DNA of 64,000 nt from assembly GCA_020440645.1 (NCBI GenBank), contig JAGRNR010000002.1, positions 114,550-178,549 on the forward strand. Direction: 5' to 3'. This DNA comes from JAHEFU01 sp020440645 (GTDB lineage Bacteria > 4484-113 > JAFGCY01). A program made the position numbers and the translations under genes. Within the stretch, counting starts at the first letter, position 1. The number at the start of each line of letters is the position of its first letter. Shown here in pieces: positions 15,875 through 25,591 of the stretch. The notes beneath the pieces were generated by a model. The model ran no database searches. It saw only the letters and a list, made by a program, of their open reading frames with translations, and was not told the DNA's origin.

Positions 15875-17506
15875 CTAGTCTTTCTGCCAGCGCAGCAGAT
15901 GCTCCCTGATCCCCCGAAATCGATCAGGCCTGATGCTCACAACGCTCTCGCTCTTCTTCAGCACCTGTCCCGGTCGCGCGTTCTTCGGCCGGCTGAGCTG
16001 GTTCATCGGCAGGTAGCTCACGTCCGCCTCCAGCTCATTGCGCGCCTTGCTGTGGTAGCCCGCCACCAGCGCGGCTTCCTCCAGCGTGGTCCAGGGCAGC
16101 TCCTTGCCATTCGACAGCACGATCACATGGCTGCCCGGCCAGTCCCGCACGTGGAACCACATATGCCGCCCGTTGCCAAACACCCGCAGCAGGCCGTCAT
16201 TGCTGTTGTCACTCAGCCCGCAGAGGATGTCCATCCCGTCGCTGGAAAGGAAGCGCAGGTACTTCACGCCATGTTTCTCCAGCTTGCCGGCGCTCGTCTC
16301 CAGTGTGCTCTTGATCGCCTTGGGCTTCGCCGGCTGCTTCTGCAGCGGTTGCTGCTGGGCTTCGGCCAGCTCACTTTCCGCACTGGCGATCCGCTCTTCC
16401 AGCCGTGCCCCGGCCCGGCGCAGGCGCTGGCACCAGTGCACCAGCTCCTGGGCGTTGTCATAGACGCTCTTGCCGATCGTGATTTGCCCTGCCAGTTCCG
16501 GGTTGTCCTCCTTCCACTGGCGCAGGAAGGCCGCCGCCTGCTCTGGGTCCTCGTAATCAGCGCTCACCCGCAGCAACTCCAGTGCCACCAGCTCGAACTC
16601 ATCGGCCCGGCTGCTTTGCGTTGACTGCTCGCGCAGGTTGTCAAGCAAGCGCTGGGCCTGTTCCAGCTGCTGGTTGCTGCGCGGTGCCTGCTTGCCACGC
16701 CTGCCGCGTGCGCGCTGCCACAGCTCAAGCGTGACGGTGTTGGCATCGCCCGGTTCCACCAGCCCGAACAACTGGCCCGTCAGCTCGCCCTTCTGCAGCT
16801 GCTCAATGAACTCCAGCAGGCTTTCGAGGCTGTAGTCCACCGGCAGCAGCGGCTCCAGCACCGGCCAGATGCGGTTGTCACTGCAGGCCACGCGGTTGGT
16901 GAACAGCTTCTCCATCGCGCGCTCGCCTTCCACGCCTTCCTTGGCCGCAATCTCTGCCAGCTCGTCCGCCAGCCCGGCCAGTCCGCCTTCGCTGGCAACA
17001 TACTTGCCCAGCGGCGGTGGATCCGGCAGCGGTTGCCCGGTGGCGATGTTGCGCGTGCGCTGCGGGTCAAAGCGCAGCTTCTTGAAGATGCTCACGAGCA
17101 TCCCGCGCTCGCTGATAAGGAAGGCGTTGGCACTGCGCCCGGCCAGTTCCTGGCGCAGCTCCTTCGTGGTTTCCGCGCCGTAGATGTCCTTGTGCTTCAG
17201 GGTGAACACGATGCTGCGGTCGTAGCCCTGCTGCGCGATGCTCACGATGCGGTAGCCCTGCAGGTGGAAGTTCAGCGCCTTGACGAAGTTCCCGTCAGCC
17301 TGCATCTCCGGCTCTTCATCGGCATCCAGCCGCGCGATCACCGGAAATTCCTCCAGCATGCTCATAAGCAGGCGCTGCTCGCCGTAGTCACTGTCCAGTT
17401 CGAGCACGACGGAACGTTCATCCAGCTGGCGCGCGCGGCGCAGGCGGGCCCCGATCAGGCGCGGGCCCTCCTCCTTCAGCCAGCGCTTGACCAGCAGGAT
17501 GTTCAC
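15875..17506 (-). CDS. rqcH: Rqc2/RqcH homologue (NFACT family)
   Basis: Ribosome-associated quality control factor that recruits tRNA-Ala and adds C-terminal alanine tails to stalled nascent chains on 50S subunits. It has the NFACT-N domain (residues 1 to about 200), a central coiled coil rich in Glu/Gln/Arg (about 260-390), and the C-terminal NFACT-R domain (VKYLRFLSSDGMDILCGLSD, NDGLLRVFGNGRHMWFHVRD, PGSHVIVLSNG). I start at GTG 17506 (VNILLVKRWLKEEG), because the upstream 21 codons are not conserved and would overlap folK. It is about 543 residues long and divergent from folK. Confidence 0.85.
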   Translation of the reverse strand: MNILLVKRWLKEEGPRLIGARLRRARQLDERSVVLELDSDYGEQRLLMSMLEEFPVIARLDADEEPEMQADGNFVKALNFHLQGYRIVSIAQQGYDRSIVFTLKHKDIYGAETTKELRQELAGRSANAFLISERGMLVSIFKKLRFDPQRTRNIATGQPLPDPPPLGKYVASEGGLAGLADELAEIAAKEGVEGERAMEKLFTNRVACSDNRIWPVLEPLLPVDYSLESLLEFIEQLQKGELTGQLFGLVEPGDANTVTLELWQRARGRRGKQAPRSNQQLEQAQRLLDNLREQSTQSSRADEFELVALELLRVSADYEDPEQAAAFLRQWKEDNPELAGQITIGKSVYDNAQELVHWCQRLRRAGARLEERIASAESELAEAQQQPLQKQPAKPKAIKSTLETSAGKLEKHGVKYLRFLSSDGMDILCGLSDNSNDGLLRVFGNGRHMWFHVRDWPGSHVIVLSNGKELPWTTLEEAALVAGYHSKARNELEADVSYLPMNQLSRPKNARPGQVLKKSESVVSIRPDRFRGIREHLLRWQKD

Positions 17507-17533
17507 GCAGCAATGATACCCGCCAGTAGGTGC

Positions 17534-17539
17534 TATCAT
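17534..17539 (+). promoter_or_regulatory. Probable leaderless -10 element of folK
   Basis: TATCAT ends 5 nt before the GTG at 17545. It lies in the short divergent gap between rqcH and folK and supports the downstream of two possible folK starts. Confidence 0.45.
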
Positions 17540-17544
17540 CGCGC

Positions 17545-18072
17545 GTGCGCCGGATCGGATACCTAGCAATCGGAAGCAACCTCGGGGACAGGGCCGCCCA
17601 GCTGCAGCAGGCTGTTGACAGCCTGGCAGCCGTCAAGGCGATCATGATCGAGGCCGCCAGCCACATCGTCGAGACCCCGGCCTGGGGCTACGATTCCGCC
17701 AACAGTTACCTCAATGCCGTACTGCGCTTCAGCACTACCCGTGACGATGCCGATCTCGATGGGATCATTGAGCAGTGCGAGACGGAACTGGGCCGCGAAC
17801 GCAGCGGCTCAGCAGAAACCTACAGCGACCGCGTGATTGACATTGACCTGATCTGGCTGGAAGGCTGGGAAGGCGAGGGCAGCCAGCTTACAGTGCCGCA
17901 TCCGCAGGCGCACCTGCGGTCCTTCGTGCTGATGCCTCTTGAGGAACTGGCAGCGGATTTCCAGCTTGAAGCGGGCAGCATTGCGCAGTGCATCGATGCC
18001 CTGCCGGCCGAGGATTACGACGCACTCAGCTGGCGGCGTGACCTCGTACTGAAGCTTCCCGGTACCGCTTAG
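17545..18072 (+). CDS. folK: 2-amino-4-hydroxy-6-hydroxymethyldihydropteridine pyrophosphokinase
   Basis: HPPK, folate biosynthesis. Motifs: YLAIGSNLGDR near the start, ETPAWGYDSANSYLNAV (substrate binding), ETELGRERSGSAETYSDRVIDIDLIW (R...DRxIDxDL, magnesium and pyrophosphate site) and VPHPQAHLRSFVLMPLEEL. I use GTG 17545 (VRRIGYLAIGSN) rather than GTG 17530, because TATCAT sits 5 nt ahead of it and the extra five residues are not conserved. It is about 175 residues long. Divergent from rqcH and convergent with the SUMF1-domain gene. Confidence 0.93.
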   Translation: MRRIGYLAIGSNLGDRAAQLQQAVDSLAAVKAIMIEAASHIVETPAWGYDSANSYLNAVLRFSTTRDDADLDGIIEQCETELGRERSGSAETYSDRVIDIDLIWLEGWEGEGSQLTVPHPQAHLRSFVLMPLEELAADFQLEAGSIAQCIDALPAEDYDALSWRRDLVLKLPGTA

Positions 18073-20678
18073 TTCTTGTCCCTGGCACAGCGGAAGGTGA
18101 AGGTGTTGAAGCTCACCGAGGGATCCTCCGGGTAGCGGTTGGCACAGCGGATGATGTTGCGTCCGTTGCTGAACGCGCCGCCTCGCAGCACCTTCAGTTC
18201 GCCGCTGGCATTCGAGTCATACGGATAAGCCGCATGCGAGCTTGACGTCCACTGCCACAGCACGCCGACCATTGCCAGCGCGCCATATGGGGAGGCGGCT
18301 TTCTGGTTCAGCACCAGCCGGTAGTTCAGGGAACCGCGCGGCAGGATGTCGCTTGACCAGTCGTTGCCCCAGGGGTAGAGCCTCCCATCCGTCCCGCGCG
18401 CGGCCTTCTCCCACTCCGCCTCCGTCGGCAGGCGCTTGCCGGCCCAGCGGCAGTACTGGTTGGCATCCTCCCAGGTCACCCCGCGCACCGGCATGTCCGC
18501 CGTGCCCGGCTCAAAGTACTTCTGCCAGTTGCCCTGAGGCTTGTAGCCGTCGCTGAGCACGAACTGGTAGTACTGCCGGTTGGTGACCGGGTACTTGTCA
18601 ATGTAGAAGTCCGCCACCTCGACCTCGTGCAGCGGACGCTCATCCTCATCGCCGGCGCTGGCCAGTTCGTCGGTGCCCATCAGGAACTTCCCGCCGGGCA
18701 CGAACACCATGTCGCCCAGGTCAGCCGGCGTGGTGCCGCCACTGGCATTGCCACTCGGCCCGCCGCCGATGTAGAGCTGCGTGTAGTCCGGCGCCGTGTT
18801 GCCGGAGCTGCCACCGCCGGGCTTGCGCCCATCACGGCCAGTGATCTGCTTGAGCGGCACGCTGTACTGGTTCTCCGGGCCGGGCAGGGTGCCCGGTGTA
18901 ACCTCGCGCACCTGCTCAGCCTCCCCGCTCGTCATCTCATGCACCGTTTCCGCTGCATCATCCTCAATCGTTGCATCATCCCGTTCTGCAGCCCTGATCT
19001 CCTCAGGGAAGGCGAAGGCGGGGATGTCATCACGTTCCGGCAGCTCCTCAGTGCTGTCATCAGCTGCCGCCTGCTCTCCCGCATCATCTTCCAGTTCCTG
19101 TACTTCGGCATCCTGTGCCTCGTTGACAGTCTCCGCCGCCTGCTGGGCCTCAGTGGCCGGAGTGGTCTCAGTTGCGTCTGAGGGCAGCTCGATGTTCACG
19201 CTGTTGCCACTTTCGCGTTCCTTGCGCTCCTCGACGCGCTCCTTCAGCTCGGCCAGGCTGCCCGGTGCCACCTCGTCCGCACTGCCTGCGGATGACTCGT
19301 CAGCAGGTTCATCAGTTGCCATTTCGCCGGCGGCCTGTTCATCACTGGCAGGGGCCAGCTGCTCCTGCGCATCTGCCACGTCGTCCATTGCTTCTGGATC
19401 GCCCGCTTCAGATTCATCTGGCTGTTCCTCAACGCCAGCGGCTGCCGAATCCTCCTCCGACACAAGTTCCTCATCATCGCTGCCAACGCCGTCCTCGATC
19501 TGCTCATTGGCTTCCTCGGCGACTTCAGCAAGCATTTCCTCACTGCCGATTTCCGTCTCTGAGCCAGCCAGCTCACGGCGTTCGGTCTGGTCCGCGGCGC
19601 TGATCGTGATCGGGCCGGCAGGCCGGCTGCCAGCGGGCGGGTCCATGTTGACCGGCCCCAGCGGCTGCTCCGTCTCCATCGGCTGGTAGTCCGGCAGCAG
19701 CGCCGTCGGAATGATCATCGGGGAGAGGTCCACCTCGTTTTCCCATGCGGCCCAGCCGAATGAATAGAGCAGGGCCCGCAGCGGCACGGCCGCCTCCACT
19801 GCCGCTGCAGGTTCCGCCGCATCCGCGCTGACTTCCGTGGCGGAATCCTCATTGCCATCTTCCGCTGCGGGTTGCGCAGCTTCCGGCGGGCTGGGCGGCT
19901 CTTCCAGCAGCCTGACATTCGCCGGGACCGAGTCCGACATCACGGTGATCTCGGTGACCGCCGTGCTCAGCGAGCCGACGTAGACCACGATGCGCGGGTT
20001 GGCGACGCTTTCGCCGATGCGTACCGGCAGCGTGGCCTTCAGCCGCGGGTTGAACTGCCTGCTGCGGGACGGGTTGAACGGGTCCACCAGCTGCTGGAAC
20101 AGTGAGTCGCACGGGATCAGCCAGGAGGTGCCGGTGATTGCGTAATCCGGGTTGCCACCCATCAGGCGCGGGTCCTGCGGCCCACTGAAGTTGATGTTTG
20201 CATCAAGCCCGCTGGACAGCCCGCGCATCCCGGCGAGGATGCGCTGAGCTTCATTGCTCACCGCGTCCTCGGCGCTGCCGGCCATCTGGCCCTCCAGCAC
20301 TTCCGGTGGGTAGGGGGCGCTGTACATGAAGTCGTAACGCCCGTTGGCATCGTTGTACCACTTCATGCGCAGTTCGCCATCCGGCTCGATGCCGCGCGGC
20401 AGGGCAATAGCGATGAAGCCGTTGAGCGGCACGGCATATTCACCGGCCTGCTGGGCTTCCGCGCGCATCAGGGTATCGATGTCGATCTCGATGAAGCGGC
20501 GCTTGCCCGGCTCCATCAGCGGACCGGCCCTGAGCGTGTACTCGAGGCTGACATTGCTGTCAGTGAAACTGCGCGTGAATGTACGGGCAGCCAGCGGCCT
20601 GAGGTCCTCAGGTGCCTGGGCCCGGGCCGTGCCCACCAGCAGCACGGCAAGCATCAGCGTGAATAACTTCCTCATCAC
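18069..20678 (-). CDS. Exported SUMF1/FGE-sulfatase-domain protein with long acidic spacer
   Basis: An 869-residue exported protein. After a signal peptide (cleavage near GTARA-Q21) comes a unique domain of about 230 residues. Next is a roughly 370-residue region dominated by Glu, Asp, Ala and Ser (about 265-630), probably disordered. The C-terminal 200 residues are a formylglycine-generating-enzyme-like fold: GDMVFVPGGKFLMGTDE, YPVTNRQYYQFV, PVRGVTWEDANQYCRWAGKRLPTEAEWEKAARG and the end FRCARD. The copper-binding cysteine pair of true FGE is not apparent, so it is more likely a binding or structural member than a sulfatase activator. The start is GTG, 5 nt behind TAAGAT. Confidence 0.8.
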   Translation of the reverse strand: MMRKLFTLMLAVLLVGTARAQAPEDLRPLAARTFTRSFTDSNVSLEYTLRAGPLMEPGKRRFIEIDIDTLMRAEAQQAGEYAVPLNGFIAIALPRGIEPDGELRMKWYNDANGRYDFMYSAPYPPEVLEGQMAGSAEDAVSNEAQRILAGMRGLSSGLDANINFSGPQDPRLMGGNPDYAITGTSWLIPCDSLFQQLVDPFNPSRSRQFNPRLKATLPVRIGESVANPRIVVYVGSLSTAVTEITVMSDSVPANVRLLEEPPSPPEAAQPAAEDGNEDSATEVSADAAEPAAAVEAAVPLRALLYSFGWAAWENEVDLSPMIIPTALLPDYQPMETEQPLGPVNMDPPAGSRPAGPITISAADQTERRELAGSETEIGSEEMLAEVAEEANEQIEDGVGSDDEELVSEEDSAAAGVEEQPDESEAGDPEAMDDVADAQEQLAPASDEQAAGEMATDEPADESSAGSADEVAPGSLAELKERVEERKERESGNSVNIELPSDATETTPATEAQQAAETVNEAQDAEVQELEDDAGEQAAADDSTEELPERDDIPAFAFPEEIRAAERDDATIEDDAAETVHEMTSGEAEQVREVTPGTLPGPENQYSVPLKQITGRDGRKPGGGSSGNTAPDYTQLYIGGGPSGNASGGTTPADLGDMVFVPGGKFLMGTDELASAGDEDERPLHEVEVADFYIDKYPVTNRQYYQFVLSDGYKPQGNWQKYFEPGTADMPVRGVTWEDANQYCRWAGKRLPTEAEWEKAARGTDGRLYPWGNDWSSDILPRGSLNYRLVLNQKAASPYGALAMVGVLWQWTSSSHAAYPYDSNASGELKVLRGGAFSNGRNIIRCANRYPEDPSVSFNTFTFRCARDKN

Positions 20679-20683
20679 CCACC

Positions 20684-20689
20684 ATCTTA
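20684..20689 (-). promoter_or_regulatory. Probable leaderless -10 element of the SUMF1-domain gene
   Basis: Minus-strand TAAGAT ends 5 nt before the GTG at 20678 (8 nt before the alternative ATG at 20675). Confidence 0.45.
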
Positions 20690-20752
20690 GCCGTTAACAG
20701 CCTGCACTCCCGCAGACTGCACAGCGGCCTACCTTGATCAGTTAAGCTTCGA

Positions 20753-23008
20753 CTAGAACAGGCTGCTGTCCAGCCAGGCCAGCACGTTTTGCAGCACATC
20801 ATGCCGCTGGATCGGGTCCGGTGTGAACTGCGCCTCGCTGTAACTCCAGCCGATCACCCACAGCTTGGCCGGCCCGTTGTTGTGGCTGTAGGTCCCGCCG
20901 AAGCCGATGTTGGAATCCGGCGCGGTCTCCATCCCGTAGCTGAAGCACAGCCAGAAGGGCGGATCAGCATCCGGGAAGGCCATCCCCGGGATGAAGCCCG
21001 GATGGGTCGCGCCGTTCGAGTTGATCGTGTCATAGATGATCGCACCCTGGATGCGCTGCCCAATGCGGCAGGTCGAGGGCTGCAGCCCGGAAGAGCCCGC
21101 TCCGCTGTACTGCTCGGCAGCGGCGGGGTTGATCCGGATCAGAGAGGGGGTTGCACTCTGGTTCAGCAGGCAGACCGGGCTGATCGGGAAACTCAGTCCA
21201 CCGGCGTCGATCAGTTCCTCATCCGTTGCGGTGCCGAATGCCCAGGAGAACGGGCGGCTGGACCCACCTTCCACGATGGTGTCATTCTGCAGGTCCATGT
21301 TGTATTTGGAGCTGAATCCTGGCTGGCTGCCGTAGTCACCGGTGAACTGGTGGTTCTGGCTGAGCAGCAGGGTCGGGATGCCCGCATCGAGGATTCCGAG
21401 GAAGTCTACCTTCTCGTCGTCGGTCCAGTTGCGCGGCCAGTTCTGGATCGGATCACCGGGACCGGGGCCGCCATGGTTCCAGATCACGACACTGAAGCCC
21501 TGGTCAACGGCCACCTGGCTGATGCCGACGCTGTATCCGCCGACGACATAGCTGGCACCGAGCGTGTCCAGGTCATTGGTCAGCGCGATGAAGTTGGCAG
21601 TGAACTCGTTGCCCGGCCCGGCACCGTTCCACTGGTCGGACACCACGAGGATGTCGGCCGCCGGCAGCACGTTGACGGACTTGGTGATGGAGTCAGTTTC
21701 ACCGGCGTTGTCAGTCACGGTCAGCGTCACCTGCTTTATCCCGATCGTATCGAATATGTGCGGGAATATCAGCTTGGTGGGATCCGTGGTTGAGGCGGTG
21801 GTGCCGTCGCCAAAGTCAAACATCCATTCCGCGATGCCGTCGTCAGCGTCCATCGATGGCCCGGCGTTGAAGTTGACCTGCAGGGGCACTGCACCGCTCG
21901 TGACGTTCATGCTGAACTGTGCGACGGGCGGATGGTTCAGGATGTTGATGAATCCGACCTGGGTCTTCTCCGTACCGCTGCGGACCTCGATCTGGTGCTC
22001 ACCGAAGCTCGTGCCTGAGGGCACGCTGAAACGGATAAGCAGGTCCGTGTAGATGATGTAGGCTTCGGAGCTGGCAATGTCCTTGCCATCCATCACGATG
22101 ATGTTGTTCGGTCCGAAGGCATCGCCGAAGTTGGAACCGGAGATCTCAAATGCCTGCTCGCTGTAGCGCGAGTACGGGTTGATGTCCGTGATGTACGGGC
22201 TCTGGCAGGTGAACTGCTGCAGCGGGAAGGCCGGTACGCCATCGATCCAGACCTTGACGCGGCCCACGGTCGCACCGAAGGGCACTTCCACGAGGATCTG
22301 CGTGTTGCTCCAGCTCAGGATGTTGGCTTCGATGTCGACGGTCTCCATCGAAGGCGTGGTCTGGTCCGGGTTCCATTCGGTGCCGACGAAGGTCACGCTG
22401 TCAGTGCTGGCATCGAAGATCCCGAAGCGCACACCCTCGACGATGATCTGGTCGCCGACGAAACCCTGCAAGGCACTGAGGCTGTTGACCTGGTGCTGGC
22501 TGATGTTGACGATCACTTCCTCGGACAGCAGGCCCTCGTCGCCACTGTCATTGAGAGCGCTGAAGCGGTAGTACCAGGTCTCGCCGAAGTTGAGCTCGAA
22601 ACCAGTGTCCTTCGTATCCAGGTGGCTGTACTGCTGGCCGAAGGGGATGATCGTCGCCGGATAGACCGTTGCATTGCCTTCGCCGTCATCGCCGAAGCCC
22701 TCGGCTGAAAGCCACAGCGAGCTGTCACCGCGCATTGAATCAAGGATCGGTTCGTTTGAGCGGTAGATGTGATAGCCGGTGATGCTCTCGTCGACACCAT
22801 CCGGCACCGGGTCCCAGCTCAGCAGGATCCCGCTTGGCAGGCCGCTGGCATCGCGCTGGACCTCGCCGGATGCACTGCTCTGCTGCTCCGGTCCGACCAG
22901 GGGCTGTCCCTTACCCGATTCAGGCTGTGGTTGCGAACCGGTTCCGCAGGAAAAAGCCAGCGCCAGCAGGCATGCCAAGGGTATCAGCTTCAGGTATCTA
23001 GCAGTCAT
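20753..23008 (-). CDS. Lipoprotein with Fn3-like, IPT/TIG and PKD domains (copy 1)
   Basis: A 751-residue lipoprotein (lipobox ALAFSC, acylated Cys21). Domain order: Fn3-like (GILLSWDPVPDGVDESITGY), two IPT/TIG domains (FVGDQIIVEGVRFG and PYITDINPYSRYSEQAFEIS), a PKD domain (MFDFGDGTTASTTD, KQVTLTVTDNAGETD) and a C-terminal module of about 330 residues starting ILVVSDQWNG with GGPGPGDPIQNWPRNWTDDE. That module looks like an alpha/beta (possibly GATase- or SGNH-like) fold, but I cannot name it. The downstream-adjacent gene at 23135 is a paralogue with the same order. A GAGGAT ribosome-binding site precedes the ATG. Surface display is inferred. Confidence 0.75.
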   Translation of the reverse strand: MTARYLKLIPLACLLALAFSCGTGSQPQPESGKGQPLVGPEQQSSASGEVQRDASGLPSGILLSWDPVPDGVDESITGYHIYRSNEPILDSMRGDSSLWLSAEGFGDDGEGNATVYPATIIPFGQQYSHLDTKDTGFELNFGETWYYRFSALNDSGDEGLLSEEVIVNISQHQVNSLSALQGFVGDQIIVEGVRFGIFDASTDSVTFVGTEWNPDQTTPSMETVDIEANILSWSNTQILVEVPFGATVGRVKVWIDGVPAFPLQQFTCQSPYITDINPYSRYSEQAFEISGSNFGDAFGPNNIIVMDGKDIASSEAYIIYTDLLIRFSVPSGTSFGEHQIEVRSGTEKTQVGFINILNHPPVAQFSMNVTSGAVPLQVNFNAGPSMDADDGIAEWMFDFGDGTTASTTDPTKLIFPHIFDTIGIKQVTLTVTDNAGETDSITKSVNVLPAADILVVSDQWNGAGPGNEFTANFIALTNDLDTLGASYVVGGYSVGISQVAVDQGFSVVIWNHGGPGPGDPIQNWPRNWTDDEKVDFLGILDAGIPTLLLSQNHQFTGDYGSQPGFSSKYNMDLQNDTIVEGGSSRPFSWAFGTATDEELIDAGGLSFPISPVCLLNQSATPSLIRINPAAAEQYSGAGSSGLQPSTCRIGQRIQGAIIYDTINSNGATHPGFIPGMAFPDADPPFWLCFSYGMETAPDSNIGFGGTYSHNNGPAKLWVIGWSYSEAQFTPDPIQRHDVLQNVLAWLDSSLF

Positions 23009-23134
23009 GATGCATCCTCAGTCGACCCGGTTATCAACCTCAGGCCACATCTTCTATATTACCTTTAATTAATTGAAATTAAAAAGGGCAGGGGATTGCT
23101 CCCCCGCCCTGTGGATATCGAATGTTCCGGACCC

Positions 23135-25408
23135 TTACGGCAGGGTCAGGCTGCTGTCCAGCCAGGCCAGCACGTTCTGCAGGATGTCCAGTCGGCTGGC
23201 TCCCGTCGGGTTGATCTCGCTGTAGCTCCAGCCAATCACCCACAGCCGTGCCGTGCCATTCGTATGGCTGTAACCGCCGCCGCTGAAGCCGATGTTGCTG
23301 TCCGGTGCAGTGGTCAGGCCATGGCTGTAGCAGAGTTCAAACGGGTGTGAATCGTTTGCCACCAGACCGGGGACGAAATTCGCATTGATGTCGGTGCCGA
23401 TCAGTGAAGTATCCACGGCGAGGCCCATCTGGATCCGGTTGTTGGCGATGCTGATCGCCGTCGGGACATTGCCGGAGCTGCCCGGTCCGTTGTACTGCTC
23501 CGCGGCCGTCGTGCTCAGGAACACGCCGCCCGGGAAGGAAGCGCCCTTCAGGCAGATCGGCGAACTGGGGATGCTGTCCGCGGCGTCGGAGTAGGTGATG
23601 TCAGTCGGGGCACCGAACATCCAGGTGAAGGGGCGGCTGCCACCGGGTTCCTGCACGCGGTCTGTCTGCTTGGTCAGGCCATACAGCGCCGACCAGTCGT
23701 TGCCGCTTGAGTCATCGCCGCTGTACTGGTGGTTCTGGCTGATCAGCAGCATGTCGATGCCCGCGTTGAGGATCGTCTGCAGGTCGGTCTTCTCGTCCTC
23801 GCTCCAGTTGCGCGGCCAGTCCTGGATCGGGTCGCCGGGGCCGGGTCCGCCGCGCATCCAGATCACGACCTTCACGCCGTTGTCAATCGCCACCTGGCCG
23901 ATGCCGACGGAGTAGCCGCCGGAGATGTAGTCCAGGTTCAGGCCTGTCTCGCTCACGTCATCACGCAGGGCCTGCACGTTGGGCACGTAGTTGTTGTTGA
24001 CACCCTGCCCGTTGTCAATGTCCTCGATCAGCATCACTTCCGCGGCTGCAAGGGCGTTGACGGTCTTCTGCGTGCTGCTTTCCTGGCCGCTGCCGTCCTC
24101 CACGACCAGCACCACGTCATAGCTGCCCGCCGCACCGTAGATGTGCGAGAAGGTCGCATCCTCACCCTGCAGCTTAACCGCGGGCGGGCTGCCGTCGCCG
24201 AAGTCAATCGTATACTTGGCGATCGGGCCCTCCACGTCGCTCGAGCCGTTCGCATTGAAGTTGATCTGCACCGGCACCTTGCCGCTGGTCTTGTTCATGC
24301 TGAACGAGGCGACGGGCAGGCGGTCCTTCAGGAACATGTAGCCGGAGTTGCTGCGCACGCCGTTGGACTCGACCTGGATCTCCACCTCACCGAAGGTCGT
24401 GCCCTGCTTCAGCTTGAGCGTGATGCTCGCAAAGGTGTAGATGCTGTAGTTGCCGGCGACATCCTGGTCCTGGTCATTGGCAACCACCAGGTTAGTGCCG
24501 CTCTGCTCGCTGCCGAAGTTCGCCCCGCTGATCTGCAGGTTCTGGTCGAGGAAGCGCTCGTATGGTGAGATCGCTGTGATGTAGGGATCTGAATTCTCAA
24601 ACAGTGTGAATGACTGCGCCGTCAGGCCGTCGATGCGCACCTTGACGCGGCCCTTGGTGGTTCCCGGCGGCACCTCAAACGTGATTTCTGTCGGCTGCCA
24701 GTCGATGATCGTGGCATTGATGTCGATCTGGTCAAATTCATGCGTGGTGTCGTTCCACTGGTTGCCAATGATTATCACTTCGTCAGTGGTGTCATCATAC
24801 GTCCCGAAGTTGAGGCCCTCGATCACCACCTGGTCACCGATGCCAGCCGTTGCCGGACTCACATCCGTGATCGAATGCATCGCCACGTCAACCTTGACCT
24901 CCGGGCTGAGTGCACTCTCATCGCCACTTTCGTTCACCGCGCTGATGCGGTAATACCAGGACTCTCCGATGTTCAGCGTGAAGTCCAGATCAGCCAGCTT
25001 GGTGTAGCTCAGCTTGGCACCGCCACCCGGCACGGAATGCGGGAAGATCGTGTTGTTCCCGCCACCGTCGGCCAGGAAGCCGGCATCCTCCAGCCACAGC
25101 GCGCTGTCGCCACGGGATGCATCAGGGATGCTTGTCGACGACTGGTAGATGTGGTAGCCGGTGACAGCTTCAGCGGCGTTGTCAGCGACCGGGTCCCAGC
25201 TGACCTGGATGCCGGACAGCTTGCCGCTGGCATCACGCAGCAGCAGGGCGTCAAGGAAGTCATCCGAGGCGGGGGCCTGCGGCGGGTTGCCGCCATCATT
25301 GCCAACCGGCGGGTTGCCCGCAGATCCTCCGGAGCAGGACTGGACTGCCAGTGCCAGCAGGCAGGCGATCAGGGGCAGCAGGGTAAGTCTTCTCATTGCC
25401 TTCTTCAA
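23135..25408 (-). CDS. Lipoprotein with Fn3-like, IPT/TIG and PKD domains (copy 2)
   Basis: A 757-residue paralogue of the 20753 gene. Lipobox LAVQSC (Cys25) is followed by a Gly/Asn/Pro-rich spacer, an Fn3-like domain (GIQVSWDPVADNAAEAVTGY), two TIG domains (GIGDQVVIEGLNFGTYDD and PYITAISPYERFLDQNLQIS), PKD (YTIDFGDGSPPAV, YDVVLVVEDGSGQES) and the same C-terminal module (MLIEDIDNGQGVNNNYVPNV; RGGPGPGDPIQDWPRNWSED). Both proteins end in LDILQNVLAWLDSSL or a close variant. Copy 2 is transcribed before copy 1, with 126 nt between them. It is a tandem duplication that diverged most in the TIG/PKD middle. Confidence 0.75.
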   Translation of the reverse strand: MKKAMRRLTLLPLIACLLALAVQSCSGGSAGNPPVGNDGGNPPQAPASDDFLDALLLRDASGKLSGIQVSWDPVADNAAEAVTGYHIYQSSTSIPDASRGDSALWLEDAGFLADGGGNNTIFPHSVPGGGAKLSYTKLADLDFTLNIGESWYYRISAVNESGDESALSPEVKVDVAMHSITDVSPATAGIGDQVVIEGLNFGTYDDTTDEVIIIGNQWNDTTHEFDQIDINATIIDWQPTEITFEVPPGTTKGRVKVRIDGLTAQSFTLFENSDPYITAISPYERFLDQNLQISGANFGSEQSGTNLVVANDQDQDVAGNYSIYTFASITLKLKQGTTFGEVEIQVESNGVRSNSGYMFLKDRLPVASFSMNKTSGKVPVQINFNANGSSDVEGPIAKYTIDFGDGSPPAVKLQGEDATFSHIYGAAGSYDVVLVVEDGSGQESSTQKTVNALAAAEVMLIEDIDNGQGVNNNYVPNVQALRDDVSETGLNLDYISGGYSVGIGQVAIDNGVKVVIWMRGGPGPGDPIQDWPRNWSEDEKTDLQTILNAGIDMLLISQNHQYSGDDSSGNDWSALYGLTKQTDRVQEPGGSRPFTWMFGAPTDITYSDAADSIPSSPICLKGASFPGGVFLSTTAAEQYNGPGSSGNVPTAISIANNRIQMGLAVDTSLIGTDINANFVPGLVANDSHPFELCYSHGLTTAPDSNIGFSGGGYSHTNGTARLWVIGWSYSEINPTGASRLDILQNVLAWLDSSLTLP

Positions 25409-25425
25409 CCTCTTTGGCTGGGATA

Positions 25426-25460
25426 GCCACGCGGTCGAAGGACATGTTCGGCCGCGTGGC
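25426..25460. repeat. Inverted repeat upstream of lipoprotein copy 2
   Basis: GCCACGCGG at 25426-25434 and CCGCGTGGC at 25452-25460 form a perfect 9-bp inverted repeat with a 17-nt loop, 18 bases ahead of the lipoprotein start. It could be an operator or an mRNA hairpin; nothing decides. Confidence 0.45.
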
Positions 25461-25591
25461 GATTATACCTTTCTGTATTGCCCAGGCTCTTTTCACGGAT
25501 ATCTGGAGCGTTTTGAACCGGAGGTTTGAGATTCACCCCCAAAACCTGTATACTCTGGATGTTGGTTGGTGATACACAAATCGAATTATTG

